NCBI GenBank assembly: GCA_001796045.1
Contig: MGLN01000033.1
Span: forward strand, 1-14,161
Direction: 5' to 3'
DNA length: 14,161 nt
From: Caulobacterales bacterium RIFOXYB1_FULL_67_16
GTDB taxonomy: Bacteria; Pseudomonadota; Alphaproteobacteria; Caulobacterales; Caulobacteraceae
A model generated the notes under the pieces. That model did no database searches. It worked only from the letters and a program-made list of their open reading frames with translations, and was not told the origin of the DNA. Below, piece by piece: positions 1-7,690 of this stretch. Position numbers and translations under genes: made by a program. Position 1 is the first letter of the stretch. Each line of letters opens with the position of its first letter.

Positions 1-1
1 G

Positions 2-376
2 CTGGCGGCTCTGCCCTCCCCCTATAACGGGGGAAATCTCGAAAACGGCCGCCGCGTCTTCGCGCGCTGCCGCGCCTGTCACACCATCGGCGAGGGCGCG
101 CCCGACATGGCGGGACCGAACCTGTATGGGGTGTTCGGGCGAAAGGCCGGGGACCGGCCGCGCTACAACTATTCGAACACGCTGCGGACGGCTCAGTTCG
201 TCTGGGACGCCGAAAAGCTCGATCACTGGCTGGAAAACCCGAAGGGTTTCCTTCCCGGCAACAAGATGACCTTCGCCGGCCTGCCCGATCCGGTCGACCG
301 CCGTGACGTCATCGCCTTCCTGAAGGTCGAGACGGGCTTCAAACCCGAGTCGGCTGGGACGCCGCCCGCCTCTTGA
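2..376 (+). CDS. c-type cytochrome, class I (C-terminal part; 5' end outside window)
   Basis: The reading frame is open from base 2 to the TGA at 374-376, giving 124 residues with no start codon needed, so the gene enters from the left edge. The heme-attachment motif CRACH is at residues 23-27 of this fragment (bases 68-82). It is followed by GPNLYGVFGRKAG, the usual stretch after the heme site in cytochrome c/c2 proteins. NKMTFAG further on carries the likely axial Met ligand, and a C-terminal helix (RRDVIAFLK) follows. These are the standard landmarks of a class I monoheme cytochrome c, which carries electrons in the periplasm. The ATG at 107 is internal: starting there would remove the heme site. 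Any signal peptide or anchor lies outside the window. The gene converges on the efflux permease with only 4 bases between stop codons. The electron partner cannot be told from this fragment. Confidence 0.9.
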   Translation: MAALPSPYNGGNLENGRRVFARCRACHTIGEGAPDMAGPNLYGVFGRKAGDRPRYNYSNTLRTAQFVWDAEKLDHWLENPKGFLPGNKMTFAGLPDPVDRRDVIAFLKVETGFKPESAGTPPAS

Positions 377-380
377 GCCT

Positions 381-3300
381 TCAGTGCGCCTCGATGGGCT
401 TGGGCCCGCCGTCGCGCTGCTCCTGGGCCTCCCATTCCTCGATCTTGCGGGCGGTCCACTCAGGCGACTTGGTGAAGCGCGCCAGCACGGCATAGATCAC
501 CGGCACCACGAACAGGGTCAGCACGGTCGCGAAGATGGCGCCGGTGAAGATCACCACGCCGATGGTCTGACGGCTGCCCGCCCCCGCCCCCTGCCACAGC
601 ACCAGCGGGAGGGCGCCGAAGGCGGTGGCGATGGAGGTCATGATGATGGGCCGCAGGCGCAGGGACGAGGACTCGATGATCGCCTCGCGGATTGACCGCC
701 CCTGGTCGCGCAGCTGGTTGGCGAACTCCACGATCAGGATGCCGTTCTTGGCGGCCACCCCGATCAGGATGATCAGGCCAATCTGGCTGTAGAGGTTCAG
801 GCTGGAGCCGGCCATCAGCAGGCCGAACAGCCCGCCCCCCGCCGCCAGGGGCACCGTCAGCATGATCACCGCCGGCGTAATCCAGCTTTCGAACTGGGCC
901 GCCAGCACCAGGAAGACGAGCAGCAGGGCCAGACCGAAGGCGGCCACCACGGCGCCGCCCGCCTCCTGCTGGTCCCGTGCCGCTCCGCCCCATTGGGTGA
1001 CGACCCCGCCCTGGGGCTGTTTCGCCGCCTCGGCGCTGAGGAACTGCACGGCGTCGTCGATGGTCATGCCGGGGTTCAGATCGGCCTGGAGCGAGATGGC
1101 GCGCTGGCGATCCAGGCGACGTCGATCCGGCGTATCGCCCGAGGTCTGGGTCGTCACCACCGCCGACAGCGGCACCAGTTGTCCGGCGCCGGTCGCCACA
1201 TAGAGGGCTTCCAGATCCGCGACTTCGCGACGGTTGTCGCGATCCGTCTGCAGGATGACGTCATACTCCTGGCCGCCCTTGATGTAGGTGGTGGCGGTGC
1301 GCGACCCGAACATGGTCTCCAGCGTCCGGCCGATCGACTGGGACGACACGCCTAGGGCGGCCGCCTTCTGCGGATCGACATCGACCAGCAGCCGAGGCGA
1401 GTTGGGCTCATAGTTCAGCCGGGGCCGCGAGAAGCCCGGATTGGCCTGGGCCGCCGCCAGAATGGGCTGAAGCCAGTTGTAGATCTGCTGGTAATCCGTG
1501 CCCGTGGCGATCAGTTCGACGGAGTTGGAATTGCCGCCCCCGCGCTGGAAGGCGCCGGGGGTCGAGGCGTTGACCTGGGCGTCGGTCTGGCCGCGCAGCT
1601 TGCCGTTCAGCTCCTGGGCGATCTCGGCGGCGGACCGGTCACGCTCGGACCAGTCGGACAGCACCAGAACCCCGTTGCCGGAGTTGAAGCTGCCGCCGCC
1701 GAAGCCGGGCGCCGACACCAGATAGGAGTCCGCCTCTCCACTGGCCTTGTAGTCGGCCAGCAGCGGCTCCAGCCCCATCATGATCTTGCGGGTATAGTCG
1801 AAGCCTGCGCCCTCCGGGCCGGCGACGCGGACCTGGACCCGCCCCCGATCTTCGTCGGGCACCAGTTCGTTGGGCAGCATCAGGAAAATGCCGCCGGCGC
1901 CCGCCGCCACCAGGGCGATCAGGGCGCCGACGCCGATCACCGCGATCCGACGCCCCAGCAGCATGTCCAGCGACCGGCCATAGGAGGTCTTCAGCCCATC
2001 CATCGCCCAGTCGACCCGACGCGCGACCCAACCTCCGCCTTGCGCCGGCTTCAGGATCTTGGAGGCCAGCATCGGCGACAGGCTCAGCGCCAGGAAAGCC
2101 GAGAAGGCCACCGCCGCCGCGATCGCCGCCGCCAGTTCGACGAACAGCCGACCGACATAGCCGGGCAGGAACAGCAGCGGCGCGAACACCGACAGCAGGA
2201 CGATGGTCGTCGCCACCACGGCGAAGAAGACCTGGCGCGCGCCGCGCTCGGCCGCGACCAGCGGCGGCTCACCGTGGTCTAGCCGACGCTGGATGTTCTC
2301 GACCACCACAATGGCGTCGTCGACGACCAGGCCGATGGCCAGCACCAGGGCCAGAAGGGTCAGCAGGTTCAGCGAAAAGCCCAGGGGCGCCAGGACGATG
2401 AAGGTGGCCAGCAGACAGATGGGCGCCACGATGGATGGAATAAGCGCGGCCCGCAGGCTGCCCAGGAAGATGAAGTTGACCAGGGCCACCAGGGCCATGG
2501 AGATGCCGATGGTGATCCAGACCTCGTCGATGGCGTGCGAAGTGAAGACGGAGTTGTCCGACCCGATCTCCAGCGTCACCCCTGCAGGCAGGCTCGGGCG
2601 GATCTCTTCGATCATCTTGCGGACGCCGTCCGAAATGGCCAGGTCGTTCGACTGGGCCTGGCGGGTCACGGCCAGCCCGATCTGGTCCATGCTGTTGCCG
2701 CGGAACAGCCGCCGATCCTCTTCGGGCGCTTCCTCGACCCGGGCGACGTCGCCGAGACGGGTCACATAGGTCGGCTGACCCTGGATGATGGCGGACGAGC
2801 CGCTGCCTGTGCCCGTCGCGACCGCCGCCGAGGCAGAGGCCGAACCCCGCGTGCCGATCGGCAGTTGGCGGAAGTCCTCCGGCCGCGCGTAGGTGCGGGC
2901 GACGCGCACCGTGTAGTCCTTGTCGGTCGACTCCAGCGAACCGGCGGGCAGTTCGACGTTCTGACTGGTCAGGGCCGTCTCGACATCGGTGACGGTCAGC
3001 CCGCGCGCCGCCAGGGCGGCCGGGTCCAGCCATATCCGCATCGAATAGCGCTGCTCGCCATAGATGTTGACCTGGGCCACGCCCGGCACGGTCGCCATCC
3101 GGTCCACCAGATAGCGGTCGGCGTAGTCGGTCAGCTGCAGCCGGTTCATCGTTGTCGAGCGCAGGAAGACGATGATGATGGGCTGGCTGTCGGAATCGGC
3201 CTTGGCCACCTCGGGCGGGTCGGCCTGGTCCGGCAGGCGCCCGACAACCCGGCTGACTCGGTCGCGCACATCGTTGGCGGCGTCGTCGATATTCCGGTCC

Positions 3301-3590
3301 AGTGAAAACTCGATGTTGACGTTCGAACGCCCGTCTCGGCTGGTCGAGTTGATGCGCTCGACGCCCTGAATCCCCGCGATCTGCTGTTCGATGGGCTCGG
3401 TGATCCGGCTCTCGATCACCTCGGCCGAGGCGCCGGCGTAGGTGGTGTTCACCGAGACGATCGGCGGATCCACGTCCGGCAACTCGCGCACCGGCAGGAA
3501 GAAGAAGGCCGCCAGGCCGATCACGCACAGGACGATGGCGGCGACCGCTGCGAAGACGGGGCGCCGGACCGAGACGTCGGAAAGCATCAT
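381..3590 (-). CDS. RND efflux permease, HAE1 (AcrB-like) family
   Basis: 1069 residues, normal to slightly long for a hydrophobe/amphiphile RND pump (about 1030-1050). It is expected to sit in the inner membrane as a trimer and export drugs or other amphiphiles using proton entry. The layout fits: TM1 at about 10-33, a large periplasmic loop, TM2-6 at about 355-505, TM7 at about 548-572, a second large loop, and TM8-12 at about 880-1040. The proton-relay residues are present: the Asp pair D424/D425 in GLVVDDAIVVVEN (TM4) and K948 in GVAAKNGILIVEFAN (TM10). The pump is therefore predicted to be active. Its ATG overlaps the adaptor stop as ATGA (two tandem ATGs at 3590-3585), indicating translational coupling. 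An odd Ala/Ser/Gly-rich insert lies at about residues 247-270. The substrate cannot be deduced. No outer-membrane channel gene is adjacent, so a channel encoded elsewhere is probably used. Confidence 0.95.
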   Translation of the reverse strand: MMLSDVSVRRPVFAAVAAIVLCVIGLAAFFFLPVRELPDVDPPIVSVNTTYAGASAEVIESRITEPIEQQIAGIQGVERINSTSRDGRSNVNIEFSLDRNIDDAANDVRDRVSRVVGRLPDQADPPEVAKADSDSQPIIIVFLRSTTMNRLQLTDYADRYLVDRMATVPGVAQVNIYGEQRYSMRIWLDPAALAARGLTVTDVETALTSQNVELPAGSLESTDKDYTVRVARTYARPEDFRQLPIGTRGSASASAAVATGTGSGSSAIIQGQPTYVTRLGDVARVEEAPEEDRRLFRGNSMDQIGLAVTRQAQSNDLAISDGVRKMIEEIRPSLPAGVTLEIGSDNSVFTSHAIDEVWITIGISMALVALVNFIFLGSLRAALIPSIVAPICLLATFIVLAPLGFSLNLLTLLALVLAIGLVVDDAIVVVENIQRRLDHGEPPLVAAERGARQVFFAVVATTIVLLSVFAPLLFLPGYVGRLFVELAAAIAAAVAFSAFLALSLSPMLASKILKPAQGGGWVARRVDWAMDGLKTSYGRSLDMLLGRRIAVIGVGALIALVAAGAGGIFLMLPNELVPDEDRGRVQVRVAGPEGAGFDYTRKIMMGLEPLLADYKASGEADSYLVSAPGFGGGSFNSGNGVLVLSDWSERDRSAAEIAQELNGKLRGQTDAQVNASTPGAFQRGGGNSNSVELIATGTDYQQIYNWLQPILAAAQANPGFSRPRLNYEPNSPRLLVDVDPQKAAALGVSSQSIGRTLETMFGSRTATTYIKGGQEYDVILQTDRDNRREVADLEALYVATGAGQLVPLSAVVTTQTSGDTPDRRRLDRQRAISLQADLNPGMTIDDAVQFLSAEAAKQPQGGVVTQWGGAARDQQEAGGAVVAAFGLALLLVFLVLAAQFESWITPAVIMLTVPLAAGGGLFGLLMAGSSLNLYSQIGLIILIGVAAKNGILIVEFANQLRDQGRSIREAIIESSSLRLRPIIMTSIATAFGALPLVLWQGAGAGSRQTIGVVIFTGAIFATVLTLFVVPVIYAVLARFTKSPEWTARKIEEWEAQEQRDGGPKPIEAH

Positions 3591-4696
3591 CGCGCTGCGC
3601 CCTGGCCGCCTTGCGCCCGCCCCGCGCCCGCGACGCTGACCGGCGCGCCCGGCTGAATGCGGTTCAGGCCCGACCCGACGATGCGGTCGCCGACTTCCAG
3701 GCCGGACAGGATTTCGACGAAGCCGTTCTCCACCGCTCCGGTTTCGACCTCCACCCGCTGGGCCGACGTCCCTTCGGCTCCCGGCGCGATCCGATACACG
3801 AAGGCGCCGGCGCCTTCGTACTGGACCGCAGCCTCCGGGACCGCGGGCGCCTGCCGCTGCCCCTGCTGAACGGAGACCCGCAGCAGCATGCCGGGACGGA
3901 TACGGCCGCCGGGATTGGGGAACTCGGCCCGTGCGGTGGCGGCGCGGGTAGTCTCGTTGACGCGGGTGTCGATCAGGGCGATCCGCCCCTGGAACGGCGT
4001 CTCCCCATAGGCGTCGGCCGTCGCCGTGATCGATGCGCCGGGGCGCAGTACGTTCAGGTAGCGTTCGGGCAGCGGGAAATCGACGCGGATGGTCGATGTG
4101 TCGTCCAGGGTGGCGATCACCGCACCCGGGTTGATCAGGGTTCCGGGCGTCACCGTGGTCAGGCCCAGGGTGCCGGCGAAGGGGGCCCGGATGATCCGGT
4201 CGCCGCGTCGCGCCTGCGCTGCGTCCAGCGACGCCCGCGCCGTCTCCAGCGCCGTCTCGGCCTGTTCAAGCAGCACCTGGGGCGCGATTCCCCGATCCGC
4301 CAGGGCCTTGTAGCGGTCCCGTTCACGCTGGGCCTGCGCGACATTGGCGCGGGCTTCGATGATGTCCGCATCCTCTTCGCGCGCCTGCAACTCGACCAGG
4401 GGCGCTCCCGCCGACACGGTCTGGCCGTCGGTGAACAGCACGCGGGTGATCAGTTCGGTCGTCGAGGAGGTGATGTTGACGGATCGCAGGCCGCGCGCGA
4501 CCCCCAGAACCCGGATCTGGTCCGAGAACTGTCGTTCGGACACCGTCGCCTGAGAGACCTGCTGGCCGCCGCGCCGTCCGCCGCCCGGACCTCCGGCGGC
4601 CTCGTCATCGGCGAAGGCGACCTTCAGCACGGCGGCGAGCACCATAAGCCCCAGCAGCGCGGCCGCCGCGATCAGGAAGAAGTGGCGTTTGATCAC
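3587..4696 (-). CDS. RND efflux periplasmic adaptor (membrane fusion protein)
   Basis: 369 residues, usual for an AcrA/MexA-type adaptor, which bridges the inner-membrane pump and the outer-membrane channel. An N-terminal hydrophobic segment (about 5-29, ending AFA) serves as signal peptide or anchor. There is no cysteine in the protein, so it is not a lipoprotein. A Gly/Arg-rich linker (35-46) follows. Next come the first half of the lipoyl domain (about 72-105), a helical hairpin (about 107-164), the second lipoyl half with RAPFAGTLG at 170-178, a beta-barrel domain (about 200-275) and the membrane-proximal domain (about 280-350). The start is GTG at 4696-4694: an in-frame stop lies about 50 bases upstream and there is no ATG in between. 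The ribosome site is weak (GAAAG). The gene is first in a two-gene operon with the permease (4-base overlap). An inverted repeat lies 30 bases upstream of the start. Confidence 0.93.
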   Translation of the reverse strand: MIKRHFFLIAAAALLGLMVLAAVLKVAFADDEAAGGPGGGRRGGQQVSQATVSERQFSDQIRVLGVARGLRSVNITSSTTELITRVLFTDGQTVSAGAPLVELQAREEDADIIEARANVAQAQRERDRYKALADRGIAPQVLLEQAETALETARASLDAAQARRGDRIIRAPFAGTLGLTTVTPGTLINPGAVIATLDDTSTIRVDFPLPERYLNVLRPGASITATADAYGETPFQGRIALIDTRVNETTRAATARAEFPNPGGRIRPGMLLRVSVQQGQRQAPAVPEAAVQYEGAGAFVYRIAPGAEGTSAQRVEVETGAVENGFVEILSGLEVGDRIVGSGLNRIQPGAPVSVAGAGRAQGGQGAAR

Positions 4697-4726
4697 GCAA
4701 CAGACTTTCGATTGAGAGAGCGCGAA

Positions 4727-4751
4727 CGCATAGCGGCTTATGCGCTATGCG
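4727..4751. promoter_or_regulatory. Perfect inverted repeat, candidate operator of the efflux operon
   Basis: CGCATAGCG (4727-4735) and CGCTATGCG (4743-4751) are exact reverse complements separated by 7 bases, 30 bases upstream of the adaptor GTG. On the minus strand a possible -35 (TTGCGC) and -10 (TATGCG), 16 bases apart, fall inside the two arms, so a bound dimer would block the promoter. Drug-efflux operons are commonly repressed this way by TetR- or MarR-family proteins; that part is family knowledge. The promoter elements are weak matches and no regulator gene is in the window. There is no T-run, so it is a poor candidate for a terminator of the gene ending at 4807. Confidence 0.5.
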
Positions 4752-4806
4752 CAAGATTACGTATCAGTAACGTCTTGTACGACGAATTCCGTCGCAGGGA
4801 TTATGA

Positions 4807-5616
4807 TCAGAACCTGCGCCAGATCGCCACAATGGGGCCTTGGGCGAGAGGGGTCTCCCGCCCCGCCACCGTCTGACGCCATCCGGCCTGAAGGCTCCAG
4901 CCTCCCAAATCGCGGGTCAGCGAGGCCTCCACGGACAACCACCGGGCTCCGCCGTCCGCCGCGCCACCGAAGGCCTGCCCCAGCAGCAGCCAGTCCTTTC
5001 CGATCCTGCCGCCCAAGGTGGCGTCGATACGCGTTTCGTGCGGCAACCCGTCCCGAAACCGGCGCGCCGCCTGCACCTCCACGAAGGCGCCGTCCATGCC
5101 CCAGCGCCCTCCGACCGCGTTCAGGGACCGCCCGACCGAGAACCGCGCCTCCCAGTCGTGTTCGCCGACCCCCGGCGCCGCGTAGCCCGCATTTCGCCCC
5201 TCGCCCGCCCAGGCGTAGCCGCCGTACAGGCTGACGGCATTGTGATCGTCACGCCACACCTGCCATGTCGCGCCAATCTCGATCGGCCCTCGGCCTTCGT
5301 AGTCAATGAAGGCGTCCTCACCCTGCTGCCAGTCCGCCTTGAGCTGCAGGGTCAATCGGTCCTGGAGGCCGTATTCGGCGAACAGACCCGCCGTTCTGTC
5401 TTTCCGCTCCACGCCCAGCGGCTGAATCTCGCCTGCCGGATCGAACCCCCGGTCCGCCGCCATGTCCTCGTACTTGACGATGGCTTGCCCCTGACCTCGC
5501 GGCTGGGTCCAGGCGCCGGCGGAGGCGACGCCGGGACAGCCGACCAGGACGAAGAGCCCCAGGAGAGCCGTCGTCCCAAACCCTAAGTGTCGTAGCCGGG
5601 CGACTTCCGATCCAAT
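4807..5616 (-). CDS. Exported protein, probable outer-membrane beta-barrel (start uncertain)
   Basis: I do not recognise the family. The stop is firm (TGA at 4809-4807). The protein has a signal sequence: basic RLRH, then a hydrophobic core (LLGLFVLVGC), then GVASA before GAW. LVGC is also an acceptable lipobox, so signal peptidase I or II cleavage are both possible. The rest is rich in alternating aromatic and polar strands with short turns (for example AVSLYGGYAWAGEG) and ends in RRF. A C-terminal Phe is the usual Bam-recognition residue of outer-membrane barrels. The start is the problem: between the ATG at 5787, deep inside the aldolase gene, and the signal peptide, this frame has no ATG, GTG or TTG. 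I use an in-frame ATT at 5616-5614, which keeps the charged N-region; CTG at 5562 is another option but loses it. The gene overlaps the aldolase end and is probably co-translated with it. Confidence 0.6.
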   Translation of the reverse strand: MGSEVARLRHLGFGTTALLGLFVLVGCPGVASAGAWTQPRGQGQAIVKYEDMAADRGFDPAGEIQPLGVERKDRTAGLFAEYGLQDRLTLQLKADWQQGEDAFIDYEGRGPIEIGATWQVWRDDHNAVSLYGGYAWAGEGRNAGYAAPGVGEHDWEARFSVGRSLNAVGGRWGMDGAFVEVQAARRFRDGLPHETRIDATLGGRIGKDWLLLGQAFGGAADGGARWLSVEASLTRDLGGWSLQAGWRQTVAGRETPLAQGPIVAIWRRF

Positions 5617-6347
5617 TGCCGCAGGGCCCCCGGCCAGGCCAGGGCCGAGATGAAGCCGATTCCCCGCCCCTGTTCCCTGGTCTCGGCCTGGGCCTGATCC
5701 GGCGCGATCAGCACATGATCGCGCCCGCCGGCCAAGGCGGCCACCTGCTGGGCGCAGGCCCTCTCGAGGAAGAATATCCCGATCCATGCCTGCGCCGCCG
5801 TCTCCCCGACCGCCAGGGTGCCGTGATTTCTCAGCAGCATCAGCGGTTTGTCCCCCAGATCGGCCACCAGACGTTCGCGCTCGTCATGGTTCAGGGCCAA
5901 TCCCTCATACCCATGATACGCAACCTGATGCTGCAGTAAACACGCGTTCTGGCTGATCGGCAGCAAGCCGTGCTGCTGGGCGGCCACGCCCACCCCCGCG
6001 ACGGTGTGCAGGTGGATGACGAACTTCGCATCCTCGCGCGCCGCATGGACCGCCGAATGGATGGTGAAACCGGCCGGATTGATGAAATTGGTGGTCTCCT
6101 GAACGATGTTCCCATCCAGATCCACCTTCACCAGGGACGAGGCGGTGATCTCCTCGAAATAATAGCCGTAGGGGTTGATCAGGAAATGGTGCTCCGGCCC
6201 CGGCACGCGGGCGGAGATGTGGGTGAAGATCATGTCGTCCCACCCGTGCAGCGCCACCAGCCGATAAAGGGCGGCCAGTTCGACACGGACCTGCCATTCG
6301 GCTTCCGAGACTCGGGTCTTTAACGCGGGGCTGGCGCCATCGGCCAT
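5583..6347 (-). CDS. Class II aldolase/adducin domain protein
   Basis: 254 residues spanning the whole class II aldolase/adducin fold. The zinc ligands expected from the fuculose-aldolase family are visible: H112 and H114 in VIHLHT, and H175 in LLRNHGTL. The segments GLLPIS (127-132), QVAYHGYEG (141-149) and RNHGTLAVGE (173-182) resemble the head domain of adducins and their bacterial relatives more than sugar-phosphate aldolases. At the position of the catalytic Glu of fuculose-1-phosphate aldolase (four residues before the His in SSEW..H) this protein has G93 (NPAGFTIH). Aldol cleavage by the classical mechanism is therefore doubtful; the substrate is unknown. No signal peptide, so cytoplasmic. 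The start is firm: ATG at 6347 with a full AGGAGG 7 bases upstream. The 3' end overlaps the putative outer-membrane gene. Confidence 0.88.
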   Translation of the reverse strand: MADGASPALKTRVSEAEWQVRVELAALYRLVALHGWDDMIFTHISARVPGPEHHFLINPYGYYFEEITASSLVKVDLDGNIVQETTNFINPAGFTIHSAVHAAREDAKFVIHLHTVAGVGVAAQQHGLLPISQNACLLQHQVAYHGYEGLALNHDERERLVADLGDKPLMLLRNHGTLAVGETAAQAWIGIFFLERACAQQVAALAGGRDHVLIAPDQAQAETREQGRGIGFISALAWPGALRQLDRKSPGYDT

Positions 6348-6354
6348 AGGGGGT

Positions 6355-6360
6355 CCTCCT
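6355..6360 (-). promoter_or_regulatory. Strong ribosome binding site of the class II aldolase gene
   Basis: AGGAGG on the minus strand, 7 bases before the ATG at 6347. It fixes the start and is the best Shine-Dalgarno match on this strand in the window. Confidence 0.8.
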
Positions 6361-6450
6361 GGATGTGAACACGCCTCTTACGGGCTTTCCCCGAGCGTCC
6401 TCCCCGATCCGCCGTCCGTCAAGCGGCCCCGCCTGCATTAACCCTCGCCT

Positions 6451-6465
6451 TTCAACTTCCGTTAA
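6451..6465. promoter_or_regulatory. CtrA-like box (one mismatch) in the aldolase/DUF2336 divergent region
   Basis: TTCA-ACTTCCG-TTAA matches the CtrA consensus TTAA-N7-TTAA in 7 of 8 defined bases. It lies about 60 bases upstream of the DUF2336 GTG start at 6526, a workable distance for a promoter-overlapping site. Another TTAACC occurs at 6438-6443, repeating the TTAACC at 6462-6467. The rest of this 178-base divergent region shows no convincing -35/-10 pair. CtrA control is inferred from the motif only. Confidence 0.4.
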
Positions 6466-6525
6466 CCGCGCCTTCATGTCGGCTGCCTATGTCTGGGGCG
6501 TAAGCTTGCGCGTCCTGGAGTCGCC

Positions 6526-7659
6526 GTGTCCGCTGTCACCCACATGCTGACGAAGGTCGATCGCGACCCCTCCGTCACGGACCTGCTCGACCTGGCCCGC
6601 AGCCGGGCCCCGGACGACCGCCAACGCCTGCTCAACGGCGTCATTCGCCTTTGCGAAGCGGCCGCACCGTCCACGCCATTGCCCTCTATCGTCGGCGAGG
6701 TCTTCCTGACCCTGGTCGACCAGGCCGAGCGCGACATCCGCCTTCACCTGTCCGAACGGCTCGCGGCGGCGGACTGGGCGCCGCCCGCCCTGATCGAAAA
6801 GCTGGCCCTGGACGAGATCGACATCGCCGCTCCGATCATCGCCGCCAGTCCGGTTCTGAAGGACGCCGCCCTCATACGTGTGCTCGTCGAGACCACGCTG
6901 GAGCATCAGATCGCCGTCGCTCGCCGGCCCCATCTGTCCAGCGGCGTCGTCGACGCCATCCTCGATCAGGCGGATCCGATCACCATGACCGCCTTGGCCT
7001 CGAACCGGACCGCCGACATCGGCGAGGCGGCTCTGCACCGCCTGGTCGAACATTCCCGCCGGATCGCCGGATTGCGCGCGCCCCTCGCCCGCCACCCCCG
7101 GCTGAACGAAGCTCTCGCTCACGAGCTTTACCAGTGGGTCGGCCAAGCCTTGCGCCAGTCCATCGGCGAGCGTTTCCAGATCGACGAGCGACGGCTGAAC
7201 GCCGCCGTCCGCGCCGCCTCGGCGGCCGCCGCCTCCGTTTCACACGCTTCGAACTGGCGCCCCATTCCCAACAAGCGCCGCACCGAAGAGCGCGAACGCG
7301 AGGAGATGGAGCGTCGCCTGATCGACAAGCTGCAGGCCGCCGGTCAGCTGCGAGCGGGCATTCTTATCCGCGCCCTGCGGGAACAGCGGCTCAGCCTGTT
7401 CGAAATGGCGCTGGGCCGGCTGGGCGGCTTCGCCCCGGCTCAGGTGCGCGCCGCCGTCTATGCGCCCACGGCCGAACCTCTCTACCTCGCCTGTATCGCC
7501 GTCGGCATGGACAAGGCCGTCTTCCCTTCGCTGCTGGCCGAGGTCCGCAGGCTGGCGGACAATCTGCCAGGCGACGGCGGCTGGACCACCACCCCGATGA
7601 ACAGCCATTCGGCGGCCCGCGCCTTCCGTCAGATGATGGAAAACGCCGGGACCGTTTGA
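6526..7659 (+). CDS. DUF2336 family protein (first copy)
   Basis: 377 residues, all predicted helical and without a signal peptide or membrane segment, so a soluble cytoplasmic protein. It aligns clearly with the second DUF2336 gene in this window: residues 101-176 (starting APIIAASPVLKDAAL) match residues 95-170 of the other (starting LPIIGASPALSDGDL), and both share QIAVA-RP. A second shared block is at 275-300 (LRAGILIRALREQRLSLFE). The short helical repeats look HEAT/LRV-like, a protein-binding architecture. A strongly charged segment (KRRTEEREREEMERR, 250-264) separates the two halves. The biochemical role of DUF2336 is not established, and I assign none. The start is GTG at 6526, with GGAG at 6517-6520 five bases upstream; the ATG at 6544 lacks a comparable site. 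nadK follows after 31 bases, suggesting one transcript. Confidence 0.85.
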   Translation: MSAVTHMLTKVDRDPSVTDLLDLARSRAPDDRQRLLNGVIRLCEAAAPSTPLPSIVGEVFLTLVDQAERDIRLHLSERLAAADWAPPALIEKLALDEIDIAAPIIAASPVLKDAALIRVLVETTLEHQIAVARRPHLSSGVVDAILDQADPITMTALASNRTADIGEAALHRLVEHSRRIAGLRAPLARHPRLNEALAHELYQWVGQALRQSIGERFQIDERRLNAAVRAASAAAASVSHASNWRPIPNKRRTEEREREEMERRLIDKLQAAGQLRAGILIRALREQRLSLFEMALGRLGGFAPAQVRAAVYAPTAEPLYLACIAVGMDKAVFPSLLAEVRRLADNLPGDGGWTTTPMNSHSAARAFRQMMENAGTV

Positions 7660-7690
7660 CTTCGCGGTCAAGCTGGGGCTCACGTTCGGC

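Noticed and set aside
381..430. Possible hairpin GGGCCC-AAGCCC as terminator of the efflux operon
   Set aside because: Short, inside the permease coding sequence and without a T-run.
2269..3528. Minus-strand open frame (419 codons) inside the RND permease in another frame
   Set aside because: Arg/Gly/Pro-rich translation with no motifs; the permease frame is certain.
4727..4751. Inverted repeat read as a terminator for the barrel-like gene
   Set aside because: No T-run follows on the minus strand, and the arms overlap a promoter candidate.
3611..4876. Long plus-strand open frame (421 codons) antisense to the efflux adaptor
   Set aside because: The opposite strand encodes a complete recognisable adaptor. 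The antisense product is Arg/Gly/Asp/Gln-rich with no domain, as expected from high-GC third positions.
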